Shown: positions 52,463-61,797, numbered from the stretch's first letter. The stretch is 64,000 nt of DNA from Chryseolinea soli (GCF_003589925.1 NZ_CP032382.1:2232001-2296000), one strand, 5' to 3'. A program made the numbers and translations. Notes: generated by a model from the sequence alone, not told the origin.

Positions 52463-54298
52463 ATGTGTGGAATAGTTGCTTACATCGGCCATCGCCAGGC
52501 CCACGAGATCATTATAAAAGGATTGAAGCGTTTGGAATACCGGGGCTATGACAGCGCCGGCATCGCTTTGTTGAACGGAAGCCTGAGCGTCTACAAAAAG
52601 AAAGGCAAGGTTTCGGATCTTGAAAAATTCCTTCAGGACAAACCCCTCAACAGCAACATTGGGATGGGTCACACCCGCTGGGCTACGCACGGCGAGCCCA
52701 ACGACCGCAACGCGCACCCACACTATTCTGCGAGTGGCAAACTGGCCATCATTCACAACGGTATCATTGAAAATTATGGCGCACTGAAGCAGGACCTCAT
52801 CAACAAAGGCCACAGCTTCCTGAGCGACACCGACACCGAGGTGCTCATCCATTTCATTGAAGACATAAAAGAACACAACAACGTCGCGCTCGAAGAAGCG
52901 GTGAGACTTGCGCTGACCAAAGTGGTGGGCGCCTACGCCATCGTGGTGATGTCGTTGGAAGATCCTTCGTTGTTGATCGCTGCCCGCAAAGGCAGCCCGC
53001 TGGTGTTGGGCATCGGGAAGGGTGAGTTCTTCATGGCCTCGGATGCGACACCCATCATTGAATACACCAACGAAGTGGTCTACCTGAACGATCAGGAGAT
53101 CGCTGTGATCAAGAACGGCGAGCTCAGCGTGAAGAACACGGCCAACTTGCCGCTCACACCCTATATTCAAACCATCGACCTGGAGTTGGAAGCCATTGAG
53201 AAAGGCGGCTTCGAACACTTCATGTTAAAAGAAATTTTCGAGCAGCCCCGCTCCATCCGCGACTGTATGCGCGGTCGTCTCGATTCGACCCAAGGCCGCC
53301 TGGTGCTGGGAGGCTTGAGCGAATACATCACCAAGCTGGTGAATGCAGACCGTATCCTCATTGTGGCCTGCGGCACGTCGTGGCACGCCGGTTTAGTGGC
53401 GGAATATTTCTTCGAAGAATTCTGCAGAATTCCTGTAGAGGTAGAATACGCGTCCGAGTTTCGCTATCGCAATCCCGTGATCCGCGAAGGCGATGTGGTC
53501 ATTGCCATTTCACAATCCGGTGAAACCGCCGATACACTGGCCGCGATCGAGCTGGCCAAATCAAAAGGCGCCATCATCTTTGGAGTGTGTAATGTCGTTG
53601 GTTCTTCTATTGCCCGTGCTACACATGCCGGTGCATACACACACGCCGGCCCCGAGATTGGGGTGGCCAGTACGAAGGCCTTCACGGCGCAACTCACCGT
53701 GTTGAGCATGATCGCCCTGTCGGTCGCCCAGCGCAAAGGCACCATCACCGAACAGAAGCTCCATGAGCTATTGGTAGAAATGGAAACCATTCCTGCCAAA
53801 GTGGAAAAAGCGCTGACGCTGAACGACGAGATCAGAAAGATCTCGGCCCTCTTCAAAGATGCCCGCAACTTCATCTACCTCGGCCGTGGCTACAATTTCC
53901 CTGTGGCCCTCGAAGGCGCGTTGAAGCTGAAAGAAATTTCCTACATCCACGCCGAAGGCTATCCCGCTGCCGAAATGAAACACGGCCCCATCGCCCTCAT
54001 CGACGAGGAGATGCCCGTGGTGTTCATCGCCACACGCGATAGCTCATACGAGAAAGTAGTGTCCAACATTCAAGAAGTGAAAGCACGAAAAGGCCGTGTT
54101 ATCTCCGTGGTAACGGAAGGCGACAAGTTGATTCCCGCCATGTCGGAGTTTGTCGTGGAGGTTCCTGCCGTGCACGATGCATTGATGCCGCTGGTGTCGG
54201 TGATACCATTGCAGCTTTTGTCGTATCACATCGCTGTGATGCGCGGTTGCAATGTGGATCAGCCTAGAAATTTGGCGAAGTCGGTGACGGTGGAATAA
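52463..54298 (+). CDS. glmS: Glutamine-fructose-6-phosphate aminotransferase
   Basis: 611 residues. Makes glucosamine-6-phosphate, the first step to UDP-GlcNAc. The N-terminal amidotransferase domain starts MCGIVAYIGH (nucleophile C2) and has LKRLEYRGYDSAG and GHTRWATHG. Two SIS sugar domains follow (ACGTSWHAGL, SQSGETADTL), and the C-terminus is DQPRNLAKSVTVE. No glmS ribozyme is expected or seen, because the upstream gap is only 6 bp. Confidence 0.98.
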   Translation: MCGIVAYIGHRQAHEIIIKGLKRLEYRGYDSAGIALLNGSLSVYKKKGKVSDLEKFLQDKPLNSNIGMGHTRWATHGEPNDRNAHPHYSASGKLAIIHNGIIENYGALKQDLINKGHSFLSDTDTEVLIHFIEDIKEHNNVALEEAVRLALTKVVGAYAIVVMSLEDPSLLIAARKGSPLVLGIGKGEFFMASDATPIIEYTNEVVYLNDQEIAVIKNGELSVKNTANLPLTPYIQTIDLELEAIEKGGFEHFMLKEIFEQPRSIRDCMRGRLDSTQGRLVLGGLSEYITKLVNADRILIVACGTSWHAGLVAEYFFEEFCRIPVEVEYASEFRYRNPVIREGDVVIAISQSGETADTLAAIELAKSKGAIIFGVCNVVGSSIARATHAGAYTHAGPEIGVASTKAFTAQLTVLSMIALSVAQRKGTITEQKLHELLVEMETIPAKVEKALTLNDEIRKISALFKDARNFIYLGRGYNFPVALEGALKLKEISYIHAEGYPAAEMKHGPIALIDEEMPVVFIATRDSSYEKVVSNIQEVKARKGRVISVVTEGDKLIPAMSEFVVEVPAVHDALMPLVSVIPLQLLSYHIAVMRGCNVDQPRNLAKSVTVE

Positions 54299-54315
54299 GG
54301 CGTCGTATCAAAAAT

Positions 54316-54359
54316 AAAAAGAGAGGCTGTCTTTTTGAAGGCAGCCTCTCTTTTTTTTT
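54316..54359. terminator. Strong terminator after glmS
   Basis: The stem 54316-54329 pairs with 54342-54355 (A-rich left end, T-run on the right). It is symmetrical enough to serve the convergent M20 gene too. Confidence 0.92.
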
Positions 54360-54376
54360 GCGACGGTGTTTGGGAT

Positions 54377-55567
54377 CTATGGAAGCTCCAGTTCCTTCAC
54401 CGCCATCCAAGCCATCAATCCAGGACCGATCTTCAACGCGTCTTCGTCGATATCAAATGTGGGCGTATGCACATAGGAAGAGATGCCTTTCGCATCGTTG
54501 CGCGTGCCCAGTCTGTAGAAGGCAGCGGGAATAACTTGTGAGTAATAGGCGAAATCTTCTGCGCCCAGCGTGATGTCAATGTTGAACACATTTTCCTTGC
54601 CTACATATTCTTCGGCAGCGGCGCGTATTCTTCGCGTGAGCTCGGGGTTATTTTCCAGGTAGGGATAGCCCCGTGAAATATCAACCTCACACCGACCGCC
54701 CATACCTTCGGCGATGCTCTCGGCCATCTTCTTGATCTTCACCAAAGCGGACTCGCGCCACTCTTCGTTCATGGCCCGGAACGTGCCGGCGATGTTCACC
54801 TCGTTGGGGATGATGTTGGTGGCGCCGTGGCCAATAATATTTCCAAACGTGAGCACGGTGGGCTGTCGTGGATTGGCGTTGCGACTAATGATTTGTTGCA
54901 GTGCAATGATGATGTGAGAAGCAATAACGATGGGATCGATGGCCAGGTCCGGTGCGGCGCCGTGCCCTCCCTTGCCAATCACTTTCAGATAAATTTCATC
55001 GGCGCTGGCCATATACATGCCTTCGCGAAACCCGATCTTGCCGGCCGGCAGCAAGGGGAACACGTGTTGCCCGAGAATAGAAACCGGTTGAGGATTCTTC
55101 AGCGCGCCATCGCGGATCATATACGAAGCACCCCCGGGATTTTTTTCTTCCCCGGGCTGAAACAACAAGCGCACAGTGCCTTCAAACTGGTCCTTTACCT
55201 GTTGCAGGATTTTGGCGGTGCCCAACAGCGACGACGTGTGCACATCATGCCCGCAAGCATGCATCACCCCAGGGTTGGTAGACTTGTAGGGCACTTGGTT
55301 GGCCTCTTCGATCGGCAGCGCATCCATATCGGCACGCAGCGCAATGGTTTTCTTTTTCGGGTTGCGTCCCTTTATCTCTGCGAGAACGCCCGTTGTCGCA
55401 ATGGTTTGTGGTTCGATGCCAGCGAGGCGCAATTGCTCGGCAACATATTTGGCGGTATTAAATTCCTGATAAGATAACTCAGGATGGGCGTGTAAATGAC
55501 GGCGGTAGGCGACCACGCTTTCACTATAAGTTTGTGAAAGGGTCTGTATTTGTTGAAGGAGGCTCAT
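54377..55567 (-). CDS. M20 family amidohydrolase (aminoacylase/HipO type)
   Basis: 396 residues. It carries HAHPELSYQEFNTAKYV, ADMDALPIEEANQVPYKS, MHACGHDVHTSSLLG (metal site) and the late GAEDFAYYSQVIPAAF. It hydrolyses N-acyl amino acids or related amides in the cytoplasm; the exact substrate is unknown. Normal length. Promoter box at 55586-55593. Confidence 0.93.
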   Translation of the reverse strand: MSLLQQIQTLSQTYSESVVAYRRHLHAHPELSYQEFNTAKYVAEQLRLAGIEPQTIATTGVLAEIKGRNPKKKTIALRADMDALPIEEANQVPYKSTNPGVMHACGHDVHTSSLLGTAKILQQVKDQFEGTVRLLFQPGEEKNPGGASYMIRDGALKNPQPVSILGQHVFPLLPAGKIGFREGMYMASADEIYLKVIGKGGHGAAPDLAIDPIVIASHIIIALQQIISRNANPRQPTVLTFGNIIGHGATNIIPNEVNIAGTFRAMNEEWRESALVKIKKMAESIAEGMGGRCEVDISRGYPYLENNPELTRRIRAAAEEYVGKENVFNIDITLGAEDFAYYSQVIPAAFYRLGTRNDAKGISSYVHTPTFDIDEDALKIGPGLMAWMAVKELELP

Positions 55568-55585
55568 GAATCGTTGTTAAGAAAA

Positions 55586-55593
55586 CAAAGGTA
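55586..55593 (-). promoter_or_regulatory. -7 box (TACCTTTG) for the M20 gene
   Basis: Exact TAnnTTTG match 18 nt before the ATG. Confidence 0.6.
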
Positions 55594-55727
55594 TCCATTA
55601 GCGATCTTATTTGAAATCCGGGGACACAATTCCGAGGGCAAACATCAGTGTATATTTTGTAAACAATCTTTGCGATTAAAGAGCGAAGGTCGATATTAGC
55701 GAACTTCATTTTTAATCCTTTTTCATC

Positions 55728-57665
55728 ATGTATAATGTCAAAAGATGTTTTTTCCTGGTGGTCGCCGCGGCCGGATGCCTCACGGTGCGTGCACAGGAAT
55801 CGACGTTCAGGAAAGTTTCCTTCGAAGATATGTCCGATTTCAAATCCCAGGCGGGCAACTGGCAAGTCGTGGGCGATGTGACCATAAATCCCGCAGCAGA
55901 CATTCACGAGGCGCACGATAAACCGGCGGCTCCCGAAACCAAAAAGAAGAGCAAGCGCTCCAAAGAAGAGGCAGCACCGGCAAAGCCGCAGGTCGTTTCG
56001 TTCCAACCCGGCAAAGGCATATTGCTCAACCTGAACGACGAGACCAAAAAAGACAACCTGGTCTCCACCTTCGAACACGGCGACATCGAACTCGAGTTTG
56101 AAGTCATGTTGCCCAGAGGTTCCAACTCCGGCGTATACTTCCAGGGTCGCTACGAAATGCAGCTCTTCGACAGTTGGGGTGTGAAGGATCCGAAGTTCTC
56201 CGACATCGGGGGCATCTACCGCAATTGGGAAACCGAACGAGGCAAGATCTATATGGGCAAGGCCCCGCTCTCCAATCCGGCGAAAGCTCCGGGCTTGTGG
56301 CAAAAATTCAAAGTATCGTTCCGCGCCCCGCGCTTCAACGCCGCGGGACAAAAAATTGCCAACGCGCGCTTTGTGTCCGTTGAGTTGAACGGCGTGCTCA
56401 TCCACGACAACGTGGAAGTGCCTTTGCCCACGGGTGGCCCCATCGAAAACAACGAAAAGCCCATGGGGCCGTTGCTCATCCAGGGCGACCACGGCCCGGT
56501 AGCCATCCGCAATATGTCCTACCGCCTCATGAAAGAGGTGAACTTCTCGCTCTCCAACATCACCTACAATACCTACTACGGAAACTTCAAAACGATCTCG
56601 GATTTCACCGCGCTGAAACCCGCTGCCACAGGGTCGATCCCCCAGCTGACGTGCGAAGTATTGACGAATGAGAATGCTTACGGCGTTTCCTACAAGGCCG
56701 ATCTGGACGTGCCGCAGGATGGCACCTACCAGTTTCAATTGGCGCACACCGGAGGGGGCCGCCTGATCATCAATCATCAACAGCTCGCCGACCTTCAGCG
56801 TCCCGATGCCTATTCCGACCAGTGGGCAACGATTACCCTAAAAGCAGGTAAAGTGCCGGTAGAGATCTATAATTACAAAGACGCTTCCTGGATGCCGCCA
56901 CGCCTCGGCCTCACCGTGAAGAGCGCCACCACCTACCCACAAGCGCTGCACGCTTTCAATTCACTTCCTCCCGATGACGAACCGGTGTCGCCCATCTATC
57001 TCGATGCGACCAGCGAACCCCGGTTGCTGCGCGCTTTCCTCGACTTCAAAGGCGACCGCGCACAGCGTCTGACGCATACCATTGGTGTGGCCGATCCCAG
57101 CGGCACGCATTATGTCTACGACATGAAATCGGGCAACCTGGTGTGCGTATGGCATGGCTCGTTTGTGGATGCCACACCCATGTGGCACGATCGCGGCGAT
57201 GGTTCATTCCGTCCGCGGGGAGCAGCCCAATATCTGTTCAACAACCAGCCGTTGGCTTTCCTCGCGTCTCCAAGCGAACCGTTCCCTGTCATCCTGAAGG
57301 AAGACCTGGTGAAAGAAAACGAACACCGCGGCAAAGGATTTGAGCTTGAAGCAACCACACACCGTCCCGTATTCAAGTATACCTATGAAGGCCTCGATGT
57401 AGAAGACAAGATCTATCCCGACGACCAGAACAGGGTCATCACACACGAAGTGAATATTAAGAACCGCGGCACCAAGACCGGCCTGTATTACAAGCTGGGC
57501 GAAGGCAGTGCCATCGCGCAGATGCCCGACGGTTCCTACGCGATCGACGACAAGCAGTATTACATCAAGGTGACCACCGGCCAGCCCGTTGTACGCGATG
57601 TGAACGGCAAGAAGGAATTGATCGTGGCCGTAGACAGTGCTGTTAAATATTCCGTGATCTGGTAA
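55728..57665 (+). CDS. Secreted DUF1080/PA14-like carbohydrate-associated protein
   Basis: 645 residues with a signal peptide (VVAAAGCLTVRAQ). A DUF1080 (3-keto-disaccharide hydrolase-like) jelly roll lies at about 90-275, split by a Lys/Ala/Pro insert near 65-87, with SNSGVYFQGRYEMQLFDSWG typical of the family. A PA14-like region follows (about 325-410, YQFQLAHTGGGRLIINHQQL). The C-terminal 200 residues (LRAFLDFKGDRAQRLTHTIG) resemble the part that precedes propeller/cytochrome modules in related proteins. It probably acts on, or binds, oligosaccharides in the periplasm or on the surface. It is followed 3 bp later by a propeller/cytochrome c gene. Confidence 0.82.
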   Translation: MYNVKRCFFLVVAAAGCLTVRAQESTFRKVSFEDMSDFKSQAGNWQVVGDVTINPAADIHEAHDKPAAPETKKKSKRSKEEAAPAKPQVVSFQPGKGILLNLNDETKKDNLVSTFEHGDIELEFEVMLPRGSNSGVYFQGRYEMQLFDSWGVKDPKFSDIGGIYRNWETERGKIYMGKAPLSNPAKAPGLWQKFKVSFRAPRFNAAGQKIANARFVSVELNGVLIHDNVEVPLPTGGPIENNEKPMGPLLIQGDHGPVAIRNMSYRLMKEVNFSLSNITYNTYYGNFKTISDFTALKPAATGSIPQLTCEVLTNENAYGVSYKADLDVPQDGTYQFQLAHTGGGRLIINHQQLADLQRPDAYSDQWATITLKAGKVPVEIYNYKDASWMPPRLGLTVKSATTYPQALHAFNSLPPDDEPVSPIYLDATSEPRLLRAFLDFKGDRAQRLTHTIGVADPSGTHYVYDMKSGNLVCVWHGSFVDATPMWHDRGDGSFRPRGAAQYLFNNQPLAFLASPSEPFPVILKEDLVKENEHRGKGFELEATTHRPVFKYTYEGLDVEDKIYPDDQNRVITHEVNIKNRGTKTGLYYKLGEGSAIAQMPDGSYAIDDKQYYIKVTTGQPVVRDVNGKKELIVAVDSAVKYSVIW

Positions 57666-57668
57666 CCC

Positions 57669-59603
57669 ATGAACGCTAAGAAAATGAACTCTATTGCAAA
57701 GAAATTTTTCGCTTATGCGCTTCTGGTTTTCGGAGCGGTGAGCGCTATGGCACAAACCCCTCAGGAAGAGGAATACTACAGGATCGTCACCGTGCCCACA
57801 CCCGAAGGCGTATTGCTGGAAGTGGGTGGCGTGGCAACACTGCCCGACGGACGCATCGCTTTGAGTACACGTCGCGGAGATGTGTGGATCATTGAAAATG
57901 CGGATGGCTCCGCCCCGCAGTATACGTTGTTTGCTTCCGGTCTTCACGAACCCCTGGGCTTGCTTTATCACCAGGGCGCCCTCTATGCGGCCCAACGCGG
58001 CGAACTCACGAAGCTGGTCGACAAAGATGGCGACGACAGAGCCGATGTCTACGAAACGGTATATGCCTGGCCGCTCTCCGGCCACTACCACGAATATTCC
58101 TTTGGCCCCAAATTGGCGCCAGACGGAAACTTTTTTGTGACGGGCAACGTGGCCTTTGGTGACGAAGAGTGGTGGCGTGGCGAGAGCCGCGTGCCCTATC
58201 GTGGCTGGACCATGAAGATCCACACCGACGGCACCCTGGAACCGTGGGCCACGGGCATGCGCTCGCCCTGCGGCATTGGCATGATCAATGGCGAACTGTT
58301 CTACGACGACAACCAGGGCGACTGGCAAGGCACCGGCTCCATCTATCACCTCACCAAAGGAAGCTTCACCGGCCACCCCGCCGGTCTGCGCTGGACCAGC
58401 CTGCCAAACTCCCCCGTGAAACTGACCACGGCCGAGCTATACGCCAAGTTTGACCCGCGCCAGTTTAAACGCGAAGGCCAATACGTGAAGCCCGAGAACG
58501 TGGTAAACGAAACACCCGCGTTTCTTTACATGGTGAAAAAGGAATTCCCCGAAACAAGACTACCTGCCATCATGCTGCCACACGGCGTGCTGGGCATCTC
58601 CAATTCGGAGATCATTACCGACGACACCAACGGAAAGTTCGGCCCCTTTGCAGGGCAGATCTTTGTGGGCGATCAGGGTCAAAGTAAGATCATGCGCGTG
58701 GTCATGGAAAAAGTGAAAGGCGAATATCAGGGCGTTGCCTTTGATTTTAAAAGCAGCTTTCAGTCGGGTGTGTTGCGGATGAACTGGGGTCACGATGGCT
58801 CCCTGTTCGTGGGCGAGACCAACCGCGGCTGGGGATCGGCTGGCACCACCACCTCCGGCTTGCAGCGCCTGGTCTGGACGGGAAAAGCCCCGCTGGAAAT
58901 GTATACCGTCCACGCCATGCCCGATGGATTTGAAATTGAGTTCACCCTGCCGGTCGACAAGAAACTGGCAGAAGACCTGTCGTCCTACAACGGCCGGAGC
59001 TTTATCTATAAATACCACGCCGTGTATGGTAGCCCGACCGTTAATGAAGAAAAACTGAACATCAAAGGTGTCAAAGTTTCTGACGACGGGAAGAAGGTTC
59101 GGTTGGTGATCGACAACTTGCGACAATATTATTTGCACGAGATCATGGTGGGGGGTATCCGCACGCAGACCGGGTTGGCCGTGTTGCATCCCACAGCCTA
59201 CTATACGCTCAACAACATACCTGAAGGCGCGCCGCTGCCGGCAAGCGAATGGAGCACCAAGCGCTCTGTTCCGCTGGCGAAACCGGTGGCTGTAAAAACG
59301 GCAGTGGCAGCTCCCAAGGCGGCACCGCTAAAGGCACCGACCTACGCAGAGATCGAACCGCTGCTGGTTAAAAACACTTGCACCGCCTGCCATCAAGCCA
59401 GCAAACGCCAGGTGGGTCCTGCTTTTGCCGATGTGGCCAAGCGCAAGTACAGCAACGAGCGCATCGTGCAACTGATCTACAACCCCGAGCCCAAGAACTG
59501 GCCCGAACACGAAACCCCGATGGCGCCCATGCCGCAAGTGCCAAAAGCCGAGGCCTTGAAAATTGCGGCGTGGATCAATTCGCTGCGTCCGGAAAAAGAT
59601 TAA
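57669..59603 (+). CDS. Secreted beta-propeller protein with C-terminal cytochrome c domain
   Basis: 644 residues with a signal peptide ending near GAVSAMAQ. A six-bladed, sorbosone/glucose-dehydrogenase-like propeller (about 40-440) carries GGVATLPDGRIALSTRRGDVWI and DNQGDWQGTGSIYHL. A linker domain follows, then a class I cytochrome c with haem motif C571-T-A-C574-H575 and a Met-rich loop (ETPMAPMPQVP) for the sixth ligand. Such proteins are thought to oxidise sugars or alcohols and pass electrons to the haem. Its 3-bp distance to the DUF1080 gene says the two act together. Ended by a strong terminator. Confidence 0.86.
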   Translation: MNAKKMNSIAKKFFAYALLVFGAVSAMAQTPQEEEYYRIVTVPTPEGVLLEVGGVATLPDGRIALSTRRGDVWIIENADGSAPQYTLFASGLHEPLGLLYHQGALYAAQRGELTKLVDKDGDDRADVYETVYAWPLSGHYHEYSFGPKLAPDGNFFVTGNVAFGDEEWWRGESRVPYRGWTMKIHTDGTLEPWATGMRSPCGIGMINGELFYDDNQGDWQGTGSIYHLTKGSFTGHPAGLRWTSLPNSPVKLTTAELYAKFDPRQFKREGQYVKPENVVNETPAFLYMVKKEFPETRLPAIMLPHGVLGISNSEIITDDTNGKFGPFAGQIFVGDQGQSKIMRVVMEKVKGEYQGVAFDFKSSFQSGVLRMNWGHDGSLFVGETNRGWGSAGTTTSGLQRLVWTGKAPLEMYTVHAMPDGFEIEFTLPVDKKLAEDLSSYNGRSFIYKYHAVYGSPTVNEEKLNIKGVKVSDDGKKVRLVIDNLRQYYLHEIMVGGIRTQTGLAVLHPTAYYTLNNIPEGAPLPASEWSTKRSVPLAKPVAVKTAVAAPKAAPLKAPTYAEIEPLLVKNTCTACHQASKRQVGPAFADVAKRKYSNERIVQLIYNPEPKNWPEHETPMAPMPQVPKAEALKIAAWINSLRPEKD

Positions 59604-59624
59604 AAACGGCTCCCCCCAGTTTAT

Positions 59625-59661
59625 AAAAAGCCCTGGACGCAAAAGCGCCAGGGCTTTTTTT
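59625..59661 (+). terminator. Terminator after the cytochrome gene
   Basis: The stem GCCCTGG (59630-59636), extended by CGC, pairs with GCG and CCAGGGC (59645-59654), followed by a T-run. Confidence 0.9.
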
Positions 59662-59732
59662 GTATTAATACCTGGAAAAAATGTGCAGAAAACAGGGCGT
59701 GTGCCCTAGAAGTTTTCTCCACAAATTACGAG

Positions 59733-60383
59733 ATGTCATTTCTTCCATCCAAAAACAAGCTCACGTTCCTTCTCGCTGAAGACGACCGCATGGTGCGTGA
59801 GGGCTTCAAGGCATTGCTTGAACGAGAACCGATGGTTGCCTCGGTCGTGGAGGCCGGTAGTGGCGACGAGGTACTGGCCATATTGGCCGTTCAGTCCATC
59901 GATATTATTTTGCTGGATGCGAAAATGCCGGGTGTGCCCAGCATGAACGTGGTGAAGCAAGTGGTGAGTGAATACACCGACACAAAGATCATTGTCGTGT
60001 CGGGCCTGAGCGGCACGGCCCTTCAATTCAATTTGCTCCGCGCCGGCATCCATGGATTTGTGCAAAAGCTGAACGGCTTTGACGAAGTGCGCAAGGCCAT
60101 CGATGCCGTCATTCATTCGAACCAGTATTTTCCCCCCGCCATTCTCAAGTTGCTCCAGGAAAATTTCAGGGAGTTCAATTCCCCACCACCCATCCAGCTC
60201 ACCGACAAGGAATTTCGCTTGCTGCGCGCCATCGTAGACGGTCTTCCCACCAAGCGCATTGCCGAAAAACTAAACATCGCCATGAGCACGTGCGAAACAA
60301 ACCGCAGCCGGCTGTTAAAAAAAACGGGAACACAAAATACTGCCGAACTGATTGCCTTTGCCTATAACAATGGTTTGATCTGA
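59733..60383 (+). CDS. NarL/LuxR-type response regulator
   Basis: 216 residues. The receiver domain has the acidic pocket E16-D17-D18, phosphoacceptor D62 (LLDAKMP) and a Lys in FVQKLNG. The C-terminal LuxR HTH runs from LTDKEFRLLRAI to LLKKTGTQNTAELI. The natural partner is the sensor kinase that faces it with a 22-bp overlap. The target is unknown; the upstream DUF1080/cytochrome unit is a candidate by position only. Confidence 0.93.
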   Translation: MSFLPSKNKLTFLLAEDDRMVREGFKALLEREPMVASVVEAGSGDEVLAILAVQSIDIILLDAKMPGVPSMNVVKQVVSEYTDTKIIVVSGLSGTALQFNLLRAGIHGFVQKLNGFDEVRKAIDAVIHSNQYFPPAILKLLQENFREFNSPPPIQLTDKEFRLLRAIVDGLPTKRIAEKLNIAMSTCETNRSRLLKKTGTQNTAELIAFAYNNGLI

Positions 60384-61144
60384 TACGGATAGATCAAGGT
60401 GACGATAGTGCCCTTGGCGCCCTGGCGAAAATTTATGGAGGCATCTAATATGCTCAGGCGCATGCGCAAGGGAAAGAAGAGTGACCGGGTTTTATTCAAG
60501 GTGTCCCGGAGTTCGTGAAAAGCCTGGCCGTCGTCTTCGATGGTGATATACAATTCGTCGGTGGCGAATTTCAGATGCACCTGGATGTGCCATGCGATGG
60601 TGTGCTTTAAGATGTTGTTGATCAACTCCTCGGTGACGCGAAGGAGGTGTTGCCGGTGTGAGGGGATCAGTTCGCATTCTTTGCCCTCGCTGCTGAATTC
60701 AATAAACGCTACACCCGGTACCTCAATTCTCCGGCAGAGTTCCTGCATCAGACCACCAAACGAATTGATCTCATCGTCGGGCAAAAGGTGGCGCGAGATC
60801 TTGCGGATAGAAGCGACGATCTGCTGAAAATCTTTTTTCATTTTTGATGTGATCATGTGCACGGCCATCAGGCTGTCGGCCAATTCCAGCTTGTCGACGT
60901 ATAGCCGGTAGACAGTCAGCTTTTGGATGAGTTCGTCGTGAAGCTCGGCACCCATTTTTTGAAGCTCATGTTCATATTGATCGATGAGCTCGTGCACGAA
61001 TTCTTTTTGATAGTCATTCGACTTTACAGACTCTGCACGCTCCTGAAGCTTTTGGATTTCCGCTTCGCAGTTATAGCGTTGGATCACCTGATGAAGATGG
61101 ATCAGCAACGAGGCGGCTATGAGCACGAGCAAGACGTAAATCAT
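60362..61144 (-). CDS. Sensor histidine kinase (HisKA_3-like) with degenerate ATP site
   Basis: 260 residues from the ATG at 61144. One N-terminal membrane helix and a coiled coil lead into a HisKA_3-like helix with H70 in ELHDELIQKL. The ATPase domain keeps an N-box (EELINNILKH), but the G1 box reads EDDGQAF (Gly lost) and the G2 glycine loop is absent (PLRMRLSILDA). It may be a weak kinase, or a phosphatase or anchor for the response regulator. There is no sensing domain outside the membrane. The response regulator gene converges and overlaps by 22 bp. Confidence 0.85.
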   Translation of the reverse strand: MIYVLLVLIAASLLIHLHQVIQRYNCEAEIQKLQERAESVKSNDYQKEFVHELIDQYEHELQKMGAELHDELIQKLTVYRLYVDKLELADSLMAVHMITSKMKKDFQQIVASIRKISRHLLPDDEINSFGGLMQELCRRIEVPGVAFIEFSSEGKECELIPSHRQHLLRVTEELINNILKHTIAWHIQVHLKFATDELYITIEDDGQAFHELRDTLNKTRSLFFPLRMRLSILDASINFRQGAKGTIVTLIYPYQIKPLL

Positions 61145-61183
61145 GATGCATGGGGATGAGAGGCCCACATGCGATTTACATCA

Positions 61184-61210
61184 GACCACTGCAACCAGAT
61201 TGCAGTGGTC
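61184..61210. repeat. Perfect 11-bp inverted repeat before the sensor kinase gene
   Basis: GACCACTGCAA (61184-61194) and TTGCAGTGGTC (61200-61210) with a 5-nt loop. It lies 40 bp upstream of the kinase ATG and 48 bp after the SPOR gene stop. No T-run follows on the minus strand, so an operator or an mRNA hairpin is as likely as a terminator. Confidence 0.7.
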
Positions 61211-61257
61211 AGGAAATTTTAAAAATTGGAGATCACCCCGGAAATGGGGAGTCATGT

Positions 61258-61797
61258 TTAGTTGATGGCCACCCGGTCGGGGATGATGATGGCGGTGGGA
61301 AAGCGTTTTTTTACTTCCGTGAAATCTTTCTGGGCATCCAGGCGGCTGATGTATTTACCCACCTTCACCCGGAAGTTGGGTTGAGCATACTGCACGTCGG
61401 CTTCCAGATCGGGCAACGAGGAGGCCAGGGTTTTCTTGGCATTGAGCGCCTCCTCCCGTTTCAATCCGGAATAGATCTGGATGGTGAAGCCGTCTACGGC
61501 CTTGCTTTGCAGGTTGTAGCGGTCGATGCTGTCGAGCACCACGTCAACCTTTTTGTTGACGGCGTATTTTGGCTCCACATAAGCCGTTGGCTTGCGGCCA
61601 TCCGGCGTCTGGGTAGTCGTTGTACCCGTGGTGGTGGTCGTCGTAGGGACCTGGTCAGGCTTGGGACGATACACCGATAGATCCTCGGTATATTTTCCGC
61701 TACCGGTGGATGCCGTGGAGGTTTTCTTTTGGGTGGCACATCCCACAATGAAAAGCCCCAACCCCAGGATGTAGATCGAATGACGCAATGATGCCAT
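61258..61797 (-). CDS. SPOR-like lipoprotein
   Basis: 179 residues. It has a lipobox FIVGC at about residue 20, a Thr-rich low-complexity tract (about 50-65) and a C-terminal SPOR-like fold (DGFTIQIYSGLKREEALNAK, FRVKVGKYISRLDAQK). SPOR domains bind denuded peptidoglycan at division sites, so a cell-envelope role is likely. It starts 5 bp after the secA stop. Confidence 0.82.
   Translation of the reverse strand: MASLRHSIYILGLGLFIVGCATQKKTSTASTGSGKYTEDLSVYRPKPDQVPTTTTTTGTTTTQTPDGRKPTAYVEPKYAVNKKVDVVLDSIDRYNLQSKAVDGFTIQIYSGLKREEALNAKKTLASSLPDLEADVQYAQPNFRVKVGKYISRLDAQKDFTEVKKRFPTAIIIPDRVAIN

Noticed and set aside
55524..56780. 418-codon minus-strand frame over the start of the DUF1080 gene and the M20 promoter
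   Set aside because: The plus strand holds a signal peptide and DUF1080 motifs. The minus frame has none and would overlap two genes.
57204..58376. 390-codon minus-strand frame across the DUF1080/cytochrome junction
   Set aside because: Antisense shadow; both sense genes have strong domain support.
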